Shown here one piece after another: positions 59,197 through 64,000 of a stretch of 64,000 nt of DNA. The stretch spans positions 11,845,501 through 11,909,500 of the forward strand of contig OZ005600.1 in the NCBI GenBank assembly GCA_963930655.1, read 5' to 3'. Numbering within the stretch: position 1 is the stretch's first letter; every line of letters starts with the position of its first letter. Under the pieces are notes generated by a model. That model ran no database searches. It was given only the letters and a program-made list of their open reading frames with translations, and was not told the origin of the DNA. This DNA is from Myrica gale. Its lineage: Eukaryota; Streptophyta; Magnoliopsida; Fagales; Myricaceae. The position numbers were made by a program, and so were the translations under genes.

Positions 59197-61602
59197 GTCA
59201 CTTTTAAGCAATGGAAGGCTCTGATAAAGAAACAGACTAGCAAGAAGGTCAAGCGTCTCAGAACAGACAACGGCATGGAATTTTGCGGAGGTGACTTTGA
59301 TTAATTTTGCAAGAATGAAGGCATTGTCAGGCACCGTACAGTTAGACATACTCCACAGCAAAATGGAGTCGCTGAACGGATGAACAAGACTCTCTTAGAG
59401 AGAGCGCGTTGTATGCTTTCTAATGCAGGGTTGTCTACGACCTTTTGGGCTGAAGCAATCAATACAACTTGCTATTTGGTGAATCGTTCTCCATCAACTG
59501 CGATTGAGTTGAAGACTCCAGAAGAAGTGTGATCTGGCACTCCTGCTAATTACTCAAATTTGAAGATCTTCAGTTGCCCAGCTTATTGTCATGTAAATGA
59601 CGGTAAGCTTGAACTCAGGGCAAAGAAGTGCATATTCATTGGATATGCTAGTGGGGTAAAAAGATACAAACTTTGGTGTACTGATCCTAAATCACCCAAG
59701 TTTATAATCAGCAGAGATGTTGTCTTTGATGAATCTGTCATGCTTCACTTGAAGACGAAGTCTACTGTTTCTGAGGAAAGAGGAAAGAAGCAGGATTATA
59801 GCAAGAAGGTGGAGCTACAAGTTAAAGCTCAACAGAGAGTGCAAGACGACACTCAAAATCAGCCTATTACAGATGTGCATGAGTCTAGCTCTGATGAGGA
59901 TGCACAAGAGGAGCAAGAATACAGTATTACAGCTGGGAGACAGAGGAGGCAGATAAGGCCACCTCAGAGATATGCTCATGCAAACTTGATATCATACGCA
60001 TTTACTTTGGCAGAGGAGACTAGAATTCAGGAGCCTTCCACATATTCCGAAGCTGCCACAAGTAATGAGTCTGCGCAATGGGCTGTTGCAATGGCGAAAG
60101 AGATTGAATTTCTTCACAAGAACTAGACATGGGAGTTTGTGAAACTGCCTAAGAAAACAAAGACTGTTTGTTGCAAATGGGTCTTTAAGAAAAATGAAGG
60201 AATCCCAGGGGTTGAAGATGCTAGGTACAAGGCACGTTTGGTTGCAAAGGGCTATAGCCAGAGAGAAGGTGTTGACTTCAATGAAGTTTTCTCTCCTGTT
60301 GTGAAGCATAGCTCTATTCGCGTGTTGCTTGCCATGGTTGCTCTATTTGATTTAGAGCTCGAGCAACTTGATGTCAAAACGACATTCTTACATGGTGAGC
60401 TTGAAGAGACTATCTACATGAAGCAACCGGAGGGATTTATTATAGAAGGAAAAGAAGATCATGTTTGCAGATTGAAAAAATCATTGTATGGTCTGAAACA
60501 GTCTCCGAGGCAGTGGTACAAGTGGTTTGACACATTTATGGTGAGTCATGGTTACTCTAGAAGTAACTATGATAGTTGTGTCTATCACCGGAAATCACCA
60601 GATGATTCTTTGGTTTATTTGTTGCTCTATGTTGATGACATGCTTATTGCTGCTAAAAGCATATTGGAGATCATCAGACTGAAGATTCAGTTAAATGAGG
60701 AGTTCGAAATGAAAGATTTGGGCGCCGCAAAGAAGATTTTGGGAATGGAGATTCATAGAGATAGAAAAGCGGGAAAGTTGTACTTGTCACAGAAGAAGTA
60801 CATCGAAAAGGTGCTTGAACATTTTGGTATGAAACATTCTAAATCTGTGAATACTCCACTTGCCGCTCATTTCAAACTTTCAGCATCACTTGCGCCGCAA
60901 AGTGATGAGGAGGAACAGTTCATGTCACGTGTTCCTTATTCGAGTGCAGTTGGGAGCATTATGTATGCTATGGTGTGCACACGTCCAGATATTTCACAGG
61001 TCGTTAGTGTTGTCAGTCGATACATGGCCAATCCTGGTAAAGTTCATTGACAAGCTGTGAAATGGATACTTCGGTATTTGAAGGGCACTACAGATGTTGG
61101 TTTGGTTTATGACGGAAGTGCTGGTAACAGCTCAAGTGTCATTGGTTATGTTGATTCAGATTATGCTGGTGATATGGATAAGAGAAGGTCCCTGACAGGT
61201 TATGTTTTCACTCTCTCTGGATGTGCAATTAGTTGGAGAGCGACATTACAGTCGATAGTTGCTCTGTCCACTACAGAGGCAGAGTACATGGCAGCAGCAG
61301 AAGCAGTGAAAGAAGCAATTTGGTTGAGGGGTCTAGTTAGTGACTTGGATCTACATCAAGATGTGACCACAATCTTTTGTGATAGGCAGAGCGCAATACA
61401 TTTGACCAAAAATCAAATGTATCGTGAGAGGACCAAACATATTGATGTCAGATATCATTTTCTTCGAGATGTTATGACACAGGGTACGATCTTAGTGAAA
61501 AAGATTGTTACGACGGAAAATCCAGCGGATATGTTAACTAAGCCAGTTCCAGTGCTGAAGTTCAAGCATTGCTTGGATTTGATTGGAGTTCATAGTTTGT
61601 GA
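59197..61602 (+). pseudogene. copia polyprotein remnant: integrase end, reverse transcriptase, RNase H
   Basis: One frame runs through the whole remnant, interrupted only by four stop codons: TAA 59302-59304, TGA 59530-59532, TAG 60124-60126 and TGA 61048-61050. No frameshift was found. Landmarks in order: LRTDNGMEF and TPQQNGVAERMN (integrase), NYSNLKIFSCPAYCHV region, WVFKKNEG and LLYVDDMLIA (reverse transcriptase active site), TRPDISQ, DSDYAGD and [11 protein letters not shown] (RNase H), and ADMLTKPV near the end. Layout is that of the Tork-like copia lineage (inference). Two of the stops fall at tryptophan positions and one at a probable glutamine, as expected from C-to-T decay at methylated sites. 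No functional enzyme can be made. Confidence 0.93.
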
Positions 61603-61677
61603 AGGCCCTTAAGGGTTTTGGAGGAGACGACATGAAGAGATTTACGGCTTGACAGAATCCAAGCCAAGGTGGAGATT

Positions 61678-62292
61678 TGTTATGTGTGGCTTGAAAAGTC
61701 AAGCCGTTATCTTTGACAAACAAAGGGAGAGCTCTTCACGGCATGGGAAGCATTTATTGTTTCCTTTCATTTTTTCCTCTTCTCATTAAATGCTCAACCT
61801 CTCCTTTGTTTTCTAAAAGTGAACGACCAGCTGCAAGACAAGTTGAAATTGTGCAGCTTGCCGAAGACTTTCAAGTAAAGCTATAGCCGTCCTATAGCCG
61901 AAAGATGTAACTTTGCATTTATGGAAATGCATGCGATGTTCACCGAGTGCAGCTTTAAAAGGAGAAGAATTGTTTCGAAGTGAAGAAGCGAGGAAGAGAG
62001 GAAACCCAATAGAGAGAAGAGAGAAAAGAGTCGCAGAAAATTGAGAGGGCTCTGTGGTTATTCTCATCTCTTTTGTGTGTGAGAATATTGGGTGTATTGG
62101 GGCTTTGGGCTTGAGTGTTGTGTTACCACTCTTTGTACTTTACTTTTCTTATAGTGAATTTCTTCCTAAGTTTCCGCCAGTGGACGTAGGCTTTAAGCCG
62201 AACCACTTAAATCCTGGTGTTTTGTGTGTTTACTGTTTTATTCTCATTTCTCTACTCTTTGGCGATCCTGAATATTTAACTTTGTCACAACA
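61678..62292 (+). repeat. right LTR (615 bp)
   Basis: Starts TGTTATGTGTGG directly after the polypurine tract and ends TTGTCACAACA before the ATATT target copy. Includes GCAGCTTTAAAAGGAG (possible TATA region near 61950). Confidence 0.88.
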
Positions 62293-62297
62293 ATATT

Positions 62298-62700
62298 CAA
62301 TCCATCTGCCAAGCTCTTTCAAGTTTTGGAGTCTAACGCTCCTGTTGTATATATCCACTTGCAATAAAGACGGTTCTTTTTGTATTAGGGGTTGATTCGA
62401 CCACGATTTTTGAGTATTTTCTACAATATCCCATACTCGTAGTACTAGGTATTGACCACGTGATCAAAAGCTTTAGAAGATATTTTAAGTAGAGTATTTT
62501 TATGTGGAGGACCCTATGCTTTTACACTTGACCAAATTATATATACACAGATAGCTAGCAACTCATGACTAGGTCTACCGTCTATCATCTATGGCCGACT
62601 CCCGAAACAAGCAGTACTAGAGTATATAGCATAAACTAAATGGAAATGTGACTGGGTTCAGAAAGAAAGGAGGAGATTAACACATGCACTTTAATTTGAT
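62298..62700. other. spacer between retrotransposon and pararetrovirus-like remnant
   Basis: AT-rich DNA without recognisable coding sequence. Position 62707-62716 carries a short TA run just before the next coding remnant. Confidence 0.4.
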
Positions 62701-62721
62701 CCATATATATATATATTTAGC

Positions 62722-64000
62722 AAAGATAAAAAAGCAGCTAAGTATGAAATGGGTAATTTCTGCGAACAGTATGGTCTACCTCCCATCGCACCATCCCGTA
62801 GAAAACACCACAAAGAAAGGTCATCCTTTAGAAAGTCACACAAATACCACAAGAAGTAAAATAGGAATTACATACCCCCTGAAGAAAGTAAACCTAGTAA
62901 ACCAAAATTTCACAAAAAAACCTTTAGGAAGAAATCCACACCTAAAGACAAAAGTAAAATTAGATGTTACAAATGTAAGAAGCTAGGTCATTACAGCTCT
63001 AAATGTCGAGTTAAGGAAAATATTAATTCTTTAGACATTCCTGCAAGTGAGAAAGTAAAACTATTTGTCATCTTAGAATTAAGAGATTCTAGTGGTAGTG
63101 ATCTAGACATAGATGACATCTCATCCTCTAATTCTAGTTACAATCCCAGTACCGACACAGAATCCGACACCCTTAACCAAAAGTTAGGATGTCAAGATAG
63201 TTGTTGCCACCCAAGTAAAACCTTGAACGTTTTAAGTCAACAAGAAGAACTTTTGTTCGATTTAATCGACAAAGTTGAGGATTCTGAGCTAAAGGCTCAA
63301 TATCTCTCCAAATTTAAAAATGTGTTAAGTAAAAAGGAAAGTAAATTAAAAATTCCTGAAACCCAGGTCAGTCTTAATAAAATCTTAGACAAAACAATTA
63401 CACAAACCAATGTCTTAGGACTATAGGTAAGCAGTTAGAAAAGATTGAATCCAAGTTAGATGGTTAATCCCTCGTCTGCGAGAAACCTTTACTACAGCTG
63501 CCCAGTAAGCCTTTAGGTTTAAAAATCTCAGAACAGTATATATATATAAAGTCATCCTTCTCCACACAGAATCTGTAAAGATCGAACCCATTATGGACAG
63601 GTTTGATCCCACTCAGAAACGAATAGTTTTTCACAAGCTATTCATAGTCAAAATTCTTTCGAATCAGGAATGAGGTTCTCATCCCTCCATTCTGAAAGAA
63701 CTTCCAGGTCAACCCATAGGCTTCAATTATTATGATTATATTGAAGCTTGGTCAAATGTCCTTCTTTACCAAAATGAGAATTTCTCTCATTCTTGGTTCT
63801 TGAACTTCGACAACAAGTTCACAAGTCAACTGCCTATGTGGTTCCTACGTTGGTGGCAATTGTTCGGACCCTCGTGTATAGTATTGATTCCAAAAGCAGC
63901 GAAGCGTGGGTCGTCAGTCTCTTCCGGAGGATAATGAAAATGAACCTAGACATCTTCATGCCTTGATACAGACTCCCTCTCCTTTGGGACAAACTTACGA
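62722..64000 (+). pseudogene. gag/coat-like remnant with zinc knuckle, probably an endogenous pararetrovirus
   Basis: A frame from about 62722 to 63426, with one internal stop (62857-62859), is rich in Lys and Ser. It has NFCEQYG at the start, a basic stretch, a CCHC zinc knuckle of the form C-x2-C-x4-H-x4-C at about 62970-63014, then an acidic serine-rich part and a helical end (EELLFDLIDKVED). After a frameshift near 63426 more decayed coding sequence follows in changing frames, including RFDPTQKRIVFHKLF (from about 63600) and a Trp/Phe-rich region to the window end. This order resembles coat-protein regions of plant Caulimoviridae-like integrated sequences; a divergent LTR-retrotransposon gag is the alternative. 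Stops and frame changes show it is dead. The rest lies beyond the window. Confidence 0.6.

Larger units (their letters stand above)
59074..62292 (+). mobile_element. internally deleted Ty1/copia retrotransposon with target duplication
   Basis: Bounded by ATATT on both sides exactly (59069-59073 and 62293-62297), with TG...CA LTR ends. The left LTR is cut: 59074-59196 matches the start of the right LTR (61678-62292), then the sequence passes directly into integrase coding sequence. The rest of the left LTR, primer site, gag, protease and the start of integrase are gone. Since both target copies survive, the deletion happened after insertion. A polypurine tract (AAGGTGGAGATTT, 61665-61677) precedes the right LTR. 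Confidence 0.93.

Noticed and set aside
61813..62395. Open frames on both strands in the right copia LTR
   Set aside because: They lie within LTR sequence bounded by the polypurine tract and target duplication; no domain.

Overview
This window is plant nuclear DNA, almost certainly from a eudicot. The introns are AT-rich GT-AG introns, the recognisable host genes are plant families (a TDIF-type CLE peptide, plant VAMP72 R-SNAREs, a plant pantothenate synthetase, an At4g13200-like plastid protein, an MS5/SDI TPR protein), and the spaces between them are packed with plant-type transposons. The species cannot be told from the sequence. A woody host would fit the repeat load, but that is only a guess.

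Layout. 1-2.75 kb: a small hAT MITE, then a CLE41/CLE44-type gene whose product ends in the exact TDIF dodecapeptide. 4.96-9.94 kb: a decayed 5-kb hAT transposon (transposase on minus) that contains a nested 486-bp MITE and what looks like a captured two-exon host fragment, with imperfect inverted repeats outside it. 12.5-15.6 kb: a three-exon plastid protein gene. 16.6-22.3 kb: a repeat island (MULE-type MITE, CACTA-type element, array with a period near 115 bp, putative solo LTR, CACTA transposase-associated fragment). 24.5-27.4 and 34.7-38.3 kb: two tandem five-exon VAMP72 genes. Between them lie a 1.9-kb hAT-type element and a truncated PIG-B/GPI mannosyltransferase fragment. 39.8-43.4 kb: pantothenate synthetase in four exons on minus. 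44.3-47.5 kb: a truncated copia retrotransposon. 47.6-56.2 kb: an MS5/SDI-family TPR gene on minus whose first exon is split by a 4,947-bp hAT transposon with a nearly open transposase. 59.1-62.3 kb: an internally deleted copia element with target duplications. 62.7 kb to the end: a decayed gag/coat-like ORF with a zinc knuckle, probably an endogenous pararetrovirus, running off the window.

The strongest new observations are structural. A hAT insertion, proven by an exact 8-bp target duplication, lies in the coding exon of a conserved gene. The two hAT relatives in the window act as controls for each other: one gives the empty site of the MITE nested in the other, and both carry the same 34-bp palindrome. 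The host genes do not form a pathway together; they are ordinary neighbours. All exon boundaries were derived by hand from splice signals, reading phase and family resemblance, with no transcript data.
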